Shown piece after piece: positions 8,788 through 18,815 of a DNA stretch of 63,370 nt. The DNA is from an uncultured Synechococcus sp. GTDB taxonomy: Bacteria > Cyanobacteriota > Cyanobacteriia > Phormidesmidales > Phormidesmidaceae. Under the pieces are notes generated by a model. The model did not search any database and had not been told where the DNA came from. It saw only the letters and a program-made list of their open reading frames with translations. The position numbers and the translations under genes are program-made. The stretch's first letter is position 1; each line of letters opens with the position of its first letter. The DNA lies in the NCBI GenBank assembly GCA_937911865.1, contig CALDSK010000188.1, positions 1-63,370 of the forward strand. The letters run 5' to 3'.

Positions 8788-9855
8788 TTATTCAGCGTCG
8801 GAGAAAGGCCCCAGCATTTTAACTACATATTCTTGAGACTCTGCTCTAAGAGACTCCCAATCCATAGATTGGCGCAGATATTGATTGATTTGAGCGGGTG
8901 CATTTGCATTGGGCTCTAAAATTTTTAGCGCTTTCATCCCAGTCGCCCAAGCAATACTCTTCTCCTGTTGTGTCTTTGCTCTTTGGGCGCGGTTCCAGGC
9001 AATGTTTATCGCAATAACGCCAGGATCGTTCCGGCTTTCTTGTGCAAATTGTTGAGCCTTAGCAGCCAGGGTTTCCCCTTTTAAGAATTTATTCCATAGG
9101 TCGTAGCTAATACCAGCGCGACCTAATAACAGCTCGGCAGCCACTTGGTTAGCTTCATTTTCTTCGACATCATCGCTAGTAAGCTGAATTTCTTGATCAA
9201 CGATGAAGCCGTCTGGGTTGAGGTGGTTGCGCAAGATATGGCCTAGCTCGTGCGCAATGATAAACAAAAGCCAAGCTGGGGAGCGCTCTCTACGGCTGAT
9301 GACGATAACAGGGCGACTATTGAGGGCGCTCACCATTCCATGAAAGCGCTGTAGAGCGGCAGGATACTGAGCGAAGTGAATGACCGGGATGCCTTGCGAC
9401 CAGCAGAACTGAAGTAGGCCAGTGAGGTCTACGCTGGGGCGATCGCTCAAAATCTGATGTCGAATTTGGGCAACAGATAGTTGAGTAATATCCTGATAGG
9501 GCCTTGGGCAGGCGTCAGCAATCGTTTCTGCAACGCAGCTAGCGATCGATTCAGAGGCTTTTAGCGCGGTGAGGTGGGTGCCCTCTGTGGTTTTGAATTT
9601 AGGATGGGCGCTACTGATAAAGCGAGGCGTGTCTTCTATTAGCAAAGAATCTATATCGAGATTGAGTCGCCTAGAGAGGTAGAGCGCACCTTGCGTAAAG
9701 ACACCTGGGGTTTGATCGACTTCATCGGTCCACCAGTCGGGGAGGATGTTGGTTTGCAAATACTTTTTGGACAGGCCAAGCTTAGCCAGACGCCTATAGA
9801 GATCGGCCATTGTTGATGTTGCAGAAGAGGCAGGAGGCATAGATACGTGGGTCAT
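8788..9855 (-). CDS. ImmA/IrrE (COG2856) family metallopeptidase
   Basis: 355 residues from the ATG at 9853-9855, chosen because AAGGAGGGA lies about 6 bases upstream of it; the frame continues open to 9969 but without such a site. The zinc motif HELGH sits at about residues 202-206, followed by the acidic helix DDVEENEANQVAAELLLG that supplies the third ligand, as in the ImmA/IrrE family. The N-terminal ~70 residues (LYRRLAKLGLSKKYLQTNILPDWW...) look helical and may be a degenerate DNA-binding or recognition domain. Family members cleave repressors (ImmA) or respond to stress (IrrE). With the downstream PIN-like gene it probably forms a regulated pair. Confidence 0.85.
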   Translation of the reverse strand: MTHVSMPPASSATSTMADLYRRLAKLGLSKKYLQTNILPDWWTDEVDQTPGVFTQGALYLSRRLNLDIDSLLIEDTPRFISSAHPKFKTTEGTHLTALKASESIASCVAETIADACPRPYQDITQLSVAQIRHQILSDRPSVDLTGLLQFCWSQGIPVIHFAQYPAALQRFHGMVSALNSRPVIVISRRERSPAWLLFIIAHELGHILRNHLNPDGFIVDQEIQLTSDDVEENEANQVAAELLLGRAGISYDLWNKFLKGETLAAKAQQFAQESRNDPGVIAINIAWNRAQRAKTQQEKSIAWATGMKALKILEPNANAPAQINQYLRQSMDWESLRAESQEYVVKMLGPFSDAE

Positions 9856-10052
9856 AATGGCTCCCTCCTTTTTCGCGTGGTGGAATGATGACTGGGAATT
9901 TAGCTTGGAGAATGGCCTGCCCGGTAACATGACTTTGTGGAAACATACTTCACTGCTGTACCTTAGCATCGGTGCATTTTAACAGCGATCGCAACGATAA
10001 AGCCTACACCCATTCTACTCATTCAAGCAACTCTTCAAAAGCTACATACAAG

Positions 10053-10087
10053 AAGCCGCCTATTGCTGCATGAGCAACGGGCGGCTT
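10053..10087 (-). terminator. Rho-independent terminator of ahcY
   Basis: An 8-bp outer stem (AAGCCGCC at 10053-10060 with its complement at 10080-10087) and an inner 5-bp stem (TTGCT/AGCAA) form a long hairpin 37 bases past the ahcY stop. In the minus-strand reading it is followed by TCTTGT. Confidence 0.85.
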
Positions 10088-10123
10088 TATTGTGATTTAG
10101 CCGAGCTTAGCGCTCGCTAAAAT

Positions 10124-11536
10124 CTAGTACTTGTAGCTCTCACCTTTGAAGGGGCCTTCTACAGGAACGTGAATGTAGTCAGCTTGCTCTTCAGTCAGGG
10201 TCGTGATTGTGCCGCCAAAGCCTTCAACCATGTAGCGGGCCACTTCTTCGTCCAGCTTCTTCGGCAGTAGCTTGACGCTAAGCGCACGCGCTTTCTCATC
10301 TTCGTTCATATCTGCAAACTTTTGCTCGTAGAGGAAAATTTGAGCGAGCACCTGGTTGGCAAAAGAGCCGTCCATAATGCGAGAAGGGTGACCAGTCGCA
10401 TTGCCCAAGTTCACAAGGCGACCTTCAGAAAGAAGAATCAAGAAGTCTTTTTCGTCGTCAGAGCGATAGACCTGGTGAACCTGAGGCTTTACCTCTTGCC
10501 AACGCCACTCTTTACGCATGAAGGCGGTGTCGATTTCGTTGTCAAAGTGACCGATGTTGCAGACAACGGCGCTGGGCTTAAGGTTTCTCAGAATGTTCTC
10601 ACCACAGACGTTGTAGTTGCCAGTTGCAGTAACTACAAGATCAATGTTGGCCAGTAGATCTTTGTCAATGCTGTCTACGGTACCGTCGTTCTGGCCGTTT
10701 TTGTAAGGAGAAACGACTTCAAACCCGTCCATGCAAGCCTGCATTGCACAGATAGGATCCACTTCAGCGACTTTAACAATCATGCCTTCCTGGCGCAGAG
10801 AAGCAACAGATCCTTTACCGACATCGCCGTAGCCAATAACGAGTGCCTTTTTACCTGCCATTAGGTGGTCGGTGCCGCGCTTGATGGCGTCGTTAAGACT
10901 GTGGCGACAGCCATACTTGTTGTCGTTCTTTGTTTTAGTAACAGCGTCGTTAACGTTGATAGCAGGAACTTTTAGTTCTCCTTTCTCCAACATTTCAAAC
11001 AAACGGTGAACGCCTGTTGTTGTTTCTTCAGTAACGCCGTGAATGCTCTCTAGCATCTGAGGGTAGGTTTCGTGGATGTAGCCTGTGAGGTCACCGCCAT
11101 CATCCAAGATCATGTTGGCATTCCATAGCTCGCCTGCACCGTCACGGCAAGTTTGCTCTAGGCACCACATGTACTCTTCTTCAGTTTCACCTTTCCAGGC
11201 AAAAACAGGAATGCCAGAAGCTGCGCTCGCTGCGGCCGCATGGACCAGAGGCGAGAAAATATTACAAGAAGACCAGCGAACTTCCGCACCTAACTCACAC
11301 AGCGTTTCAATCAAAACCGCTGTCTGGATAGTCATATGAATGCAGCCAATAATCTTGGCACCCGCCAGAGGCTTGCTGTCGCGGTACTTGGCACGAATGG
11401 TCATCAGCGCAGGCATCTCGCCTTCAGCAATGGCGATTTCCTTACGGCCCCAGTCGGCCAAGGTGATGTCAGCAACTTTGTAGTCGCGGTTAGCGTTGGG
11501 CGCGGTATCGGGTACGCGGGTGCTGGTTGCAATCAT
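10124..11536 (-). CDS. ahcY: Adenosylhomocysteinase (S-adenosyl-L-homocysteine hydrolase)
   Basis: 470 residues. The enzyme splits S-adenosylhomocysteine to adenosine and homocysteine with a bound NAD, clearing the product of methyltransferases. Visible blocks are [16 protein letters not shown] near the N-terminus, the dinucleotide motif [16 protein letters not shown] near residue 233, [31 protein letters not shown] and the C-terminal [17 protein letters not shown]. The order and length match bacterial enzymes. The last residues ([10 protein letters not shown]) include the conserved K-Y pair near the C-terminus that contacts the cofactor. It is a single-gene unit with its own terminator. I saw no recognised SAH or SAM riboswitch in the 11537-11720 leader. 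Confidence 0.97.
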   Translation of the reverse strand: MIATSTRVPDTAPNANRDYKVADITLADWGRKEIAIAEGEMPALMTIRAKYRDSKPLAGAKIIGCIHMTIQTAVLIETLCELGAEVRWSSCNIFSPLVHAAAASAASGIPVFAWKGETEEEYMWCLEQTCRDGAGELWNANMILDDGGDLTGYIHETYPQMLESIHGVTEETTTGVHRLFEMLEKGELKVPAINVNDAVTKTKNDNKYGCRHSLNDAIKRGTDHLMAGKKALVIGYGDVGKGSVASLRQEGMIVKVAEVDPICAMQACMDGFEVVSPYKNGQNDGTVDSIDKDLLANIDLVVTATGNYNVCGENILRNLKPSAVVCNIGHFDNEIDTAFMRKEWRWQEVKPQVHQVYRSDDEKDFLILLSEGRLVNLGNATGHPSRIMDGSFANQVLAQIFLYEQKFADMNEDEKARALSVKLLPKKLDEEVARYMVEGFGGTITTLTEEQADYIHVPVEGPFKGESYKY

Positions 11537-11726
11537 AGTCTTTCCGTTTAGAGGTGTTTGCGTAAGCTCTGATTAGCTTATCTTCAATGAATTAATATAA
11601 ACAGCTCAAAACCTTCCTATGCCATACATTTCGCCAATGCATATGTATAGACGTTTTTGATTCTCCGGTGAGCGTACTGTACGAGAGCGTTTGAGCCTTT
11701 AGCTATTGTTTGCCACTTGCTGATAT

Positions 11727-12215
11727 TCAGGCTCTGACATACGGCGATAGCTCGTCCCACAGCAATGGAAATTGAGTGCGAATTGCTTCGGCGGTGGCAA
11801 TGGTCATATCGCGATAGTCAAACCCAGGCGCAACCGCTTCGCCGAGCAAGCCATATTCGCCCGACTCCAAAACGGCAGCTTTCCAGTACCCCTTAGGTAC
11901 CAGCAGCTGAGGCACTTCGCCATCGGCGATCGCCATTCCCAGTTTCACCCGGCTCAAGTTTCCTTCCAGATCCACCAAAATGTAGGTAATCGCGGAACCT
12001 GCCTGAAAGTAATGCATGATGTCCGACTGATTCTGATGCAGGTGATCGATAGGCCGATCGTCAGTCAACAAATAGTAGATGGAGGTCATTACGGAGCGAT
12101 CACCACCGACTCTGGGCGTCTTCATCTCTTCGGTTGCCCGATACGTTTCTGAGAAGTAGCCGCCCTCAACGTGTTCGACGAGCGACAGCTGCTCGATCAG
12201 GTCTTGTTTCGTCAT
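11727..12215 (-). CDS. Cupin-fold protein (DUF985 family)
   Basis: 162 residues. The typical DUF985 opening LVEHVEGGYFSETYRA is present, followed by SVMTSIYYLLTDDRPIDHLHQNQSDIMHYFQAGSA and, at the end, EYGLLGEAVAPGFDYRDM. The histidines in DHLHQ and MHYF are where cupins hold a metal, but no enzymatic role is established for this family. It starts 27 bases after the panB stop on the same strand, so it is probably co-transcribed with panB. Confidence 0.88.
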   Translation of the reverse strand: MTKQDLIEQLSLVEHVEGGYFSETYRATEEMKTPRVGGDRSVMTSIYYLLTDDRPIDHLHQNQSDIMHYFQAGSAITYILVDLEGNLSRVKLGMAIADGEVPQLLVPKGYWKAAVLESGEYGLLGEAVAPGFDYRDMTIATAEAIRTQFPLLWDELSPYVRA

Positions 12216-12242
12216 GGGTTTGCCGTCCGTCCTTATTTGCGC

Positions 12243-13025
12243 TTAGGTCACGCCGAATCGATGCGATCGCACCTCTTCGCAAAACTGCTGAACTGCGCTA
12301 ATCCCCTGCTCTCTCAAATTCACGTAGGGTTTCGCAAACGGTGGCTGCCACTCCGAAAGGCCCAATAAATCAGAGGTCACGAGCACCTGCCCATCACAAT
12401 CAGGGCCCGCACCAATGCCAATCGTTGGGACAGAGAGCGTCTGGCTAATTTTCCGTGCCAGGTCAGCAGGGATATGTTCTAGCACGATGGCAAAAACGCC
12501 CGCTTTTTCCAGTGCGATCGCCTCTTTCAAAATTCGCTCAGCATCTTCAGCAGTCTTTCCCTGTTTGCGGAAACTGCCAAACTGATACACAGACTGCGGC
12601 GTCAATCCCACATGCCCCATCACCGGAATGCCTGCTTGCACAACTTTCGCAATGGTTTCTACCATGTCGGGGTAGCCACCTTCCATCTTCACGGCCTGGG
12701 CCTCAGTTTCTTTCACGACCCGCCCAGCCGCTAGGAGCGCAGCCGCATGGCTGGCATGGTAGGTCAAGAAAGGCAAATCAACAACGACAAGCTTGTTGGA
12801 GATTGCCCGTTTTACCATTTTGGCATGGTGCAAAATTTCATCTAGCGTTAGTGGCAGCGTCGTTTCGTGGCCCATGACCGGCATCGCCATCGAATCACCG
12901 ACCAAGACAATATCTGTACCTGCCTTTTCAACGATTTGCGCAGACATATAATCCCAGGCTGTGAGGACTGCGATCGCTTTGCCCTCTAGCTTCCACTGCG
13001 CAAACTGATGCACATTCACAATCAT
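12243..13025 (-). CDS. panB: 3-methyl-2-oxobutanoate hydroxymethyltransferase
   Basis: 260 residues. It transfers a hydroxymethyl group from methylene-tetrahydrofolate to 2-oxoisovalerate, the first committed step to pantothenate and coenzyme A. Signature segments seen are [39 protein letters not shown] with metal-binding aspartates, [18 protein letters not shown] and [15 protein letters not shown]. The length is normal. It is the first gene of a probable two-gene unit with the cupin gene downstream. Confidence 0.96.
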   Translation of the reverse strand: MIVNVHQFAQWKLEGKAIAVLTAWDYMSAQIVEKAGTDIVLVGDSMAMPVMGHETTLPLTLDEILHHAKMVKRAISNKLVVVDLPFLTYHASHAAALLAAGRVVKETEAQAVKMEGGYPDMVETIAKVVQAGIPVMGHVGLTPQSVYQFGSFRKQGKTAEDAERILKEAIALEKAGVFAIVLEHIPADLARKISQTLSVPTIGIGAGPDCDGQVLVTSDLLGLSEWQPPFAKPYVNLREQGISAVQQFCEEVRSHRFGVT

Positions 13026-13108
13026 CAGCGTCTCTCCCTCAACACAAACCAGCCAACCACTCCAGTGTGACTTAAAAAGAGAGGACTGAGGCCATAAGGC
13101 TAAGACTA

Positions 13109-14299
13109 TTATTGTGCGCCAACGTCACTCACAATTGTGCCGTGCGGCGTTCCGCGCCCAGTCGTCCGGCTGACCCAGGCCAAGCCCTCAGTCGTACCCA
13201 CCCAAATCTTGTTACCTGTATCTGGCGAAATAGCCAACACGTGCTCCGAAGGTAGATTCGGCACCTGTCCCACAATCGCACCGTTGTAAGGATTGAGCTT
13301 AAACAAACCGTCGCGGGTGCCGACCCAAAGACTCTGTGAGGAATCAAATGCGATCGATCTAACGTCCTGACCACGCAGCTGAGTAACCGAACGCAGCAGT
13401 TGCCCAGTACGACTATCTACCACCAGCAGGCCAGTCGGTGTGCCCACCCAAACATCGCCTTGAGGCCCAACCGCCATCGCCTGCGCCGAGCGTCCCGGCA
13501 GGTCTGTCACCTCATCTGTCACATAGGCGGAAGCAGTATCTACCCTGACAAGTCCTTCTAGTGTCCCCACCCAAAGATTGCCATCTGGGGCCAATCCCAA
13601 CGCATTCGCACTCACCCCTGGCAGCGCCTGAATAGTCGTCATCAGCAGACCTTCATCTGGACTAATCATCGCTAGGCCCCGGTCTGTACCGACCCAAAGA
13701 AATCCCCGCTGATCGACCAGCGTAGAGAGCACCCGATTAGAGGGGAGCCGGTAGTTCTGAGCCGTAATCTTATTAATTCTGGGCTCCACTCTCACCAAAC
13801 CTTCAGGTGTGCCTAGCCAAATACGCCCGACTTTGTCCTGCGTCATCGCGTCAATAAAGCGATTTGGCACGGCCACATCTGCAATCACCCGGCCCGTCTC
13901 AGCATCAATCCGAGATAGCCCCTGATGCGAGCCTACCCACAGGTTGCCGGTAAAATCTTCCTGCAAAGCGCCAATCCGATAGTCTTGAGCAATAGGATTG
14001 GGCCGCTGGCCTCCCACAGGCGAGGCGCCGCTGCTACGCTCTGTATCTAGAGTCGGGGTTCGAGACGGTATTCTGACAGACGGAGCCGAGACCTGGGCAT
14101 TCACCAAGTTATTGAACTGCACCCGCAGCGGATTGCCCCCTACCATGGCAAACGCCCCCCACAGCACCGTCGCACCAACAAGGCAGGTAGTCGCTTTTTT
14201 GACCACCGCATTGATATGGCCTACTCTGGCACGGCTCACTCTGGCACGGCTCACAACAATACCCTCTAAAGACTGACTCTGACGACTTGTCAGCTGCAT
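13109..14299 (-). CDS. Membrane-anchored beta-propeller protein (two-component-regulator propeller repeats)
   Basis: 396 residues. One hydrophobic segment near residues 38-55 ([17 protein letters not shown]) suggests a signal anchor. From about residue 105 there are seven or eight ~40-residue repeats, each with an [LV]WVGT.(D/E/R)GL(V/A) core: [97 protein letters not shown]. This is the Reg_prop repeat found in sensor ectodomains, but no kinase or output domain follows, so it is probably a stand-alone extracytoplasmic propeller. A 15-bp tandem repeat near 14222-14251 encodes the duplicated SRARV just before the membrane segment. Confidence 0.85.
   Translation of the reverse strand: MQLTSRQSQSLEGIVVSRARVSRARVGHINAVVKKATTCLVGATVLWGAFAMVGGNPLRVQFNNLVNAQVSAPSVRIPSRTPTLDTERSSGASPVGGQRPNPIAQDYRIGALQEDFTGNLWVGSHQGLSRIDAETGRVIADVAVPNRFIDAMTQDKVGRIWLGTPEGLVRVEPRINKITAQNYRLPSNRVLSTLVDQRGFLWVGTDRGLAMISPDEGLLMTTIQALPGVSANALGLAPDGNLWVGTLEGLVRVDTASAYVTDEVTDLPGRSAQAMAVGPQGDVWVGTPTGLLVVDSRTGQLLRSVTQLRGQDVRSIAFDSSQSLWVGTRDGLFKLNPYNGAIVGQVPNLPSEHVLAISPDTGNKIWVGTTEGLAWVSRTTGRGTPHGTIVSDVGAQ
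14222..14251. repeat. 15-bp tandem duplication inside the propeller gene
   Basis: The unit ACTCTGGCACGGCTC occurs twice in direct succession. It stays in frame and duplicates a Ser-Arg-Ala-Arg-Val stretch in the basic segment before the membrane anchor. Confidence 0.8.
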
Positions 14300-14613
14300 C
14301 CAGACGCTCGAAACAAAGAACGCTGATGTAATAGCTGTGACCCAAAGTACCCAGGAAGAGAGCGACGTTAACGAAAATTGTTCCAGCAGAAGAGGTACTG
14401 AAACGTCAACTTCAATAAATGGCTCAATTCTTAAATTCTCCTTATGGAAGCGGATATTTTTAAGAAACGCAATTATCTTTTACCAGAGATTAAATTGCAG
14501 CGCGGCACTTCATCTCAGCTGATGCGCACAAAGTCTCAGAACGATCCCAGACCAGTCTCAAAGCAGCGCTCTCATATAGAGCACAAAAACGTAATAATCT
14601 ATTTAGCATTTTG

Positions 14614-14631
14614 TTTACAAAATGTTACAGA
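14614..14631 (+). promoter_or_regulatory. HLR1-like box (possible RpaB site) upstream of rbcL
   Basis: TTTACAAA-AT-GTTACAGA fits the HLR1 consensus (G/T)TTACA(T/A)(T/A)-NN-(G/T)TTACA(T/A)(T/A) at all but one defined position. It lies about 57 bases upstream of a TATAAT. It also contains the perfect inverted repeat CATTTTG-TTTA-CAAAATG (14607-14624). Binding is inferred from sequence only. Confidence 0.5.
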
Positions 14632-14687
14632 TGATACTGCGCTTGTGAAAACGCTGAAATCGGCTGAAGCCTATATATACCGGGATC

Positions 14688-14693
14688 TATAAT
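14688..14693 (+). promoter_or_regulatory. Possible -10 box for rbcL
   Basis: A perfect TATAAT follows the HLR1-like box. No good -35 hexamer is present at 17 bases, which would fit an activator-dependent promoter. It is assigned to rbcL by direction and position only. Confidence 0.4.
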
Positions 14694-15070
14694 TTTTATT
14701 TATCAAGGTATACAGAACTTCTAAAAGTAAACTTATCGGTGTCCTGATAGTATTCTGTAAAGCATAGGTTTATCTGACACAGCTCAAATCTGAAAGCACC
14801 CAAGCCTAATTGATGCGGTCGTTCTACAGCTTTCTGAGCCCTTCTAAAAGCGGCCTCAGGACTGAAACGAAGATCGTTAATCACGCTTCGAACTTCAAAG
14901 ATTCCAAGATCGCTATGGATCCTCGTTGCTGACCCTATTCTGTCGTCAGCGTTGAGTTTCTACGGCTTGGGTGGTTGTCTCTTTCTATGAAATAGATAGA
15001 GGGAGATATATGAAGTTCGGTCAATATCTACTTTGTTTCACACAGAATAATAGACAGGAAATAGGGAAAT

Positions 15071-16501
15071 ATGTCCTACTCACAGACTCAGTCCAAGTCG
15101 GGCGCTGGCTACGATGCTGGTGTACAGGATTACCGGCTGACTTACTACGCGCCAGACTACACGCCTAGAGATACAGATATTCTTGCTGCTTTCCGGATGA
15201 CGCCTCAGCCTGGCGTGCCTCCCGAAGAGTGCGCAGCAGCGGTTGCCGCAGAATCTTCCACAGGTACTTGGACGACTGTATGGACTGACCTTCTCACTGA
15301 CATGGACCGCTATCGTGGTCGCTGCTATGACATTGAGCCTGTGCCTGGCGAAGATAACCAGTACATCGCTTATGTCGCCTATCCGCTTGATTTGTTCGAG
15401 GAAGGGTCTGTCACCAACCTGTTGACCTCCTTGGTTGGTAACGTATTTGGCTTTAAAGCACTCAGAGCCCTACGTCTTGAAGACTTGCGGATTCCTGTTG
15501 CTTACGTTAAGACCTTCCAAGGACCTCCTCATGGTATTCAGGTTGAGCGCGATCGCCTCAACAAGTATGGCCGTCCAATGCTGGGCTGTACGATTAAGCC
15601 TAAGCTAGGCCTCTCCGCTAAGAACTATGGCCGTGCGGTTTACGAATGTCTCCGAGGGGGTCTTGACTTCACAAAAGACGACGAGAACATCAACTCGCAG
15701 CCTTTCCAGAGATGGCGCGACAGGTTCTTGTTTGTAGCCGATGCTATTCACAAGTCTCAGGCAGAAACCGGTGAAATCAAAGGTCACTACCTGAATGTGA
15801 CTGCCGCTACTTGCGAAGAAATGATGAAGCGGGCCGAGTACGCCAAAGAACTCGAAATGCCCATCGTGATGCATGACTTCCTGACCGGTGGCTTTACGGC
15901 CAACACCACGTTGGCTCACTGGTGCCGCGACAACGGCGTACTGCTGCACATCCACCGTGCAATGCACGCGGTAATCGACCGTCAGAAGAACCACGGTATT
16001 CACTTCCGCGTCTTGGCGAAGTGCTTACGCCTATCCGGTGGTGACCACATCCACACAGGTACGGTTGTCGGTAAGCTCGAAGGTGACCGCGCAGGTACGT
16101 TGGGCTTCGTTGACCTGCTGCGTGAGAACTATGTTGAGCAAGATAAGTCTCGTGGTGTCTACTTCACCCAGGATTGGGCGTCCATGCCAGGTGTAATGGC
16201 GGTTGCTTCCGGTGGTATTCACGTATGGCACATGCCTGCCCTAGTTGAAATCTTCGGCGATGACTCTGTCCTTCAGTTTGGTGGTGGTACCTTGGGTCAC
16301 CCTTGGGGCAATGCGCCAGGTGCAACGGCTAACCGAGTTGCTCTCGAAGCCTGCGTTCAAGCCCGTAACGAGGGCCGTAACTTGGCTCGTGAAGGTGGCG
16401 ACATCATCCGTGAAGCTTGTCAGTGGTCACCAGAGCTAGCCGCAGCTTGCGAGCTCTGGAAAGAGATCAAGTTCGAGTTCGACACCGTAGATACTATCTA
16501 A
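15071..16501 (+). CDS. rbcL: RuBisCO large subunit, form IB
   Basis: 476 residues. It carboxylates or oxygenates ribulose 1,5-bisphosphate in the carboxysome, as eight large plus eight small subunits. The catalytic [16 protein letters not shown] (near residues 174-189), the carbamylated lysine in [10 protein letters not shown] (K202, equal to spinach K201) and loop 6 [11 protein letters not shown] are all intact. The sequence and the rbcL-rbcX-rbcS order are those of beta-cyanobacteria. The ribosome site AGGAAATAGGG precedes the ATG. It is the first gene of the operon ending at a strong terminator near 17600. Confidence 0.99.
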   Translation: MSYSQTQSKSGAGYDAGVQDYRLTYYAPDYTPRDTDILAAFRMTPQPGVPPEECAAAVAAESSTGTWTTVWTDLLTDMDRYRGRCYDIEPVPGEDNQYIAYVAYPLDLFEEGSVTNLLTSLVGNVFGFKALRALRLEDLRIPVAYVKTFQGPPHGIQVERDRLNKYGRPMLGCTIKPKLGLSAKNYGRAVYECLRGGLDFTKDDENINSQPFQRWRDRFLFVADAIHKSQAETGEIKGHYLNVTAATCEEMMKRAEYAKELEMPIVMHDFLTGGFTANTTLAHWCRDNGVLLHIHRAMHAVIDRQKNHGIHFRVLAKCLRLSGGDHIHTGTVVGKLEGDRAGTLGFVDLLRENYVEQDKSRGVYFTQDWASMPGVMAVASGGIHVWHMPALVEIFGDDSVLQFGGGTLGHPWGNAPGATANRVALEACVQARNEGRNLAREGGDIIREACQWSPELAAACELWKEIKFEFDTVDTI

Positions 16502-16657
16502 TTGGTGTTTTCTGCGCCGCAGGGGCCTTGTCGATTGCCAGGGCCCTCAAGCGAATCCGAGTAGCGGTATCAGGCAGAGCGGTTTCTGTAGCGTCCTTAA
16601 GGGACAATGGCCAACAGAATGGATTTATCGGCACACTTCTTTTAAGATGCCTCCAAT

Positions 16658-17131
16658 ATGGATCTCAAGCGAATTGCGAAAGATACGGCTCAGGTGCTCA
16701 CCAGCTACCTCACCTATCAAGCCGTTCGTACTGTACTAGGCCAGCTCAAAGAAACCAACTTGCCCCGCCATCACTGGTTCCATGAGTTCTCCAGTCGTGA
16801 AAAACTTCAGGACGGCGAAGCTTATATCAAAAGCCTGTTTCAAGAGGCACCTGATCTGGCTCTACGGGTCATCACAGTGCGTCTTCATATCGCAGAAGCA
16901 GTCTCTGAGTTTCTACCTGAGATGGTAACCACTCAAATTCAGCAGGCCAATATAGAGCATCGCAAAAAGCACCTTGAGAAAATCACCCAGATGACCTCAG
17001 AGGAACTGGCCGCCAGTGTAGACAAGACAGAAGGTGAAGATGATTCAGATACGTCTGAAGCGCCATCTTCTTTTCCTGACTTAGATGCGAGCGGGCAAAG
17101 TGATACGGATCCGCCGGATGCGGCGATTTAG
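16658..17131 (+). CDS. rbcX: RuBisCO assembly chaperone RbcX with an acidic tail
   Basis: 157 residues. RbcX is a helical dimer that clamps the C-terminus of RbcL during holoenzyme assembly. Helices match the family: [25 protein letters not shown], then [27 protein letters not shown]. The family is usually about 130-135 residues; here the last ~35-40 (after [11 protein letters not shown]) are Asp/Glu/Ser-rich and probably disordered. It lies between rbcL and rbcS, 156 bases after rbcL, as in many beta-cyanobacteria. Confidence 0.97.
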   Translation: MDLKRIAKDTAQVLTSYLTYQAVRTVLGQLKETNLPRHHWFHEFSSREKLQDGEAYIKSLFQEAPDLALRVITVRLHIAEAVSEFLPEMVTTQIQQANIEHRKKHLEKITQMTSEELAASVDKTEGEDDSDTSEAPSSFPDLDASGQSDTDPPDAAI

Positions 17132-17205
17132 CTCAACGGAGAGCACTCAACCAGTCTCGATTCAGATTCAAATTTTCAGATCAAATTTTCACCCCGGAAG
17201 AAACC

Positions 17206-17556
17206 ATGAAAACTCTGCCTAAAGAGCGTCGGTACGAAACCCTTTCTTACTTACCCCCGCTCACCGATCAGCAAATCGACAAGCAGATCAACTACTGTCT
17301 CCAGATGGGCTATATTCCTGCCATCGAATTCAACGAGACGTCAGAGCCTGAAGCCTACTACTGGACTATGTGGAAGCTTCCTCTGTTCGGCGCAACGAAC
17401 ACTCGCTCTGTCCTAGATGAAGTTCAGGCTTGCCGCTCTGAGTACGGTAACTGCTACATTCGTGTTGTTGGCTTTGACAACGTTAAACAGTGTCAAGCTG
17501 TTAGCTTTATTGTGCACAAGCCTGGCAGCAACAGCGGCAGCAGCTTCCGCTACTAA
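17206..17556 (+). CDS. rbcS: RuBisCO small subunit
   Basis: 116 residues, slightly longer than the common ~110. It caps the RbcL octamer. Family blocks are [41 protein letters not shown] and YIRVVGFDN. The C-terminus ([12 protein letters not shown]) has a short Gly/Ser extension before the terminal tyrosine. It is the last gene of the rbc operon. Confidence 0.98.
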   Translation: MKTLPKERRYETLSYLPPLTDQQIDKQINYCLQMGYIPAIEFNETSEPEAYYWTMWKLPLFGATNTRSVLDEVQACRSEYGNCYIRVVGFDNVKQCQAVSFIVHKPGSNSGSSFRY

Positions 17557-17587
17557 GCGCTGATATTTTGCATCAGAGTGCTCTATG

Positions 17588-17625
17588 AAAAAGGGCGGTG
17601 TGGTATTCCTACACCGCCCTTTTTA
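17588..17625 (+). terminator. Rho-independent terminator of the rbc operon
   Basis: AAAGGGCGGTGT pairs with ACACCGCCCTTT around a 9-base loop, ending in TTTTTATT. It is 30 bases past the rbcS stop. The A-tract on the other side would let it also act on the convergent hisC transcript. Confidence 0.95.
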
Positions 17626-17718
17626 TTGATCAGTCAGGAAATCCTACGCTCCCTTTCTTACGCTCCTCTCTTGTTGTAGTCAATGCTATGCAGAACTCCT
17701 GCTGTAAACAATTTTGGC

Positions 17719-18813
17719 TTACAGCAGCTTGGCAATCTCCGTCACCATTCTTGTGTTTTGTGCTGAGGTGCCAACAGTAATTCTTAGTTTTTTGTCTAGG
17801 CCGGGCTGTGCGAAATAGCGAATCATAATGCCAACGTCTCTTAGACCTTGATAGAGGCTTTTGGCAGTCTCTTTATTCTCTTGAGGAGGCTGTACTAGCA
17901 AGAAATTCGTTTGTGAGGGCCAGACTTTAAATCCTAAGCCTTGTAGATCTGTCGATAACTGCTCTCGGGCGGCGATAATCTTTTTGACGCAGGCATTTTT
18001 GTATGGCTGATCGGCGATCGCAGCTTCTCCTAGTTTTAGCGCGATCGCATCCACATTATAGCTATCTTTTACCTTCAGCAGCCCTGTCAACAGTCCAGGC
18101 TGAGCAATCCCAAACCCCAGCCGCAAACCAGCCAATCCGTACCCCTTCGATAGCGTCCGCAGCACAATGACGTTGTCAAACGCGCGTACCAGTTCGAGCG
18201 ATGCTTTGTCGGCATCTACACCGGCGAAATCGACGTAGGCCTCATCAATGACCAGCACGCCGCTTAGGCCTTCGGCTAGCTGCCGCAGATCTAGGCGTGA
18301 TACTCGATGACCGGTTGGGCTATTGGGCGTGGCAATCAAAGTAACGGCGGCGTTCGTCGCTAACAGCTTTTCGACTGGTAATACCCAATCCGTTCCATTC
18401 TGCTCATACTCCACCTCAACAATATCGGCGGGTTGCATCGCCGCTAAAGTTCGATACAGCACGTAGGTGGGCATGGGGTAGGCAAGCGATCGCCTGTTTG
18501 GATCCGCGCAGGCGCGCACAAGCAGCGTCAACAGATCGTCACTGCCGTTGCCTGCAATAACCCAGTCAGCCGGAATGCCAAAAAGGTCACTCACGACCTG
18601 ACAAAATGATTGCCCCCGTGGGTTCGGATAGCGCCGCAACAGTTCGCCACTAATCTCACTGAGCGCGGCTAGCACTTTGGGTGAAGGCGGATACGGATTC
18701 TCATTTGAGTTCAGCTTCAACACGCCCGAATCCAGAGCGGGCCATTCTCCCGGCGCGTAGCCCTCCATAGAAGCGATCGCCGGACGAAACAAACTGTTTA
18801 TTTTTTCAAGCAC
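17719..18813 (-). CDS. hisC: Histidinol-phosphate aminotransferase
   Basis: 364 residues, a fold-type I PLP enzyme making histidinol phosphate in histidine synthesis. LNSNENPYPPSP near residues 34-45, GNGSDDLL near 88, TPNSPTGHRVS near 163, VIDEAYVDF near 190 and the PLP lysine in TLSKGYGLAGLRLGFG near 220 are all present. The start is a GTG two bases after the sppA stop, which indicates translational coupling in an sppA-hisC unit. It converges on the rbc operon. Confidence 0.95.
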   Translation of the reverse strand: MLEKINSLFRPAIASMEGYAPGEWPALDSGVLKLNSNENPYPPSPKVLAALSEISGELLRRYPNPRGQSFCQVVSDLFGIPADWVIAGNGSDDLLTLLVRACADPNRRSLAYPMPTYVLYRTLAAMQPADIVEVEYEQNGTDWVLPVEKLLATNAAVTLIATPNSPTGHRVSRLDLRQLAEGLSGVLVIDEAYVDFAGVDADKASLELVRAFDNVIVLRTLSKGYGLAGLRLGFGIAQPGLLTGLLKVKDSYNVDAIALKLGEAAIADQPYKNACVKKIIAAREQLSTDLQGLGFKVWPSQTNFLLVQPPQENKETAKSLYQGLRDVGIMIRYFAQPGLDKKLRITVGTSAQNTRMVTEIAKLL

Positions 18814-18815
18814 AG

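Larger units (their letters stand above)
14300..15070. promoter_or_regulatory. Long leader and promoter region of the rbc operon
   Basis: About 770 bases without a convincing gene separate the propeller gene and rbcL. It contains an HLR1-like box (14614-14631), a TATAAT at 14688-14693 and, near rbcL, AGGAAATAGGG as the likely ribosome site. Small frames (14337-14522, 14444-14692, and minus 14696-14884) lack recognisable domains and are not called. If the TATAAT is used, the 5' untranslated leader would be about 370 bases. Confidence 0.6.

Noticed and set aside
11537..11726. SAM or SAH riboswitch upstream of ahcY
   Set aside because: No recognised SAM or SAH riboswitch core was found in the leader.
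14444..14884. Small frames in the rbc leader (plus 14444-14692 and minus 14696-14884)
   Set aside because: Neither has a domain; the plus frame lies over the promoter and HLR1-like box, and the minus frame uses a GTG start with no ribosome site.
15605..16003. 132-codon antisense frame inside rbcL
   Set aside because: It mirrors conserved rbcL codons and has no domain.
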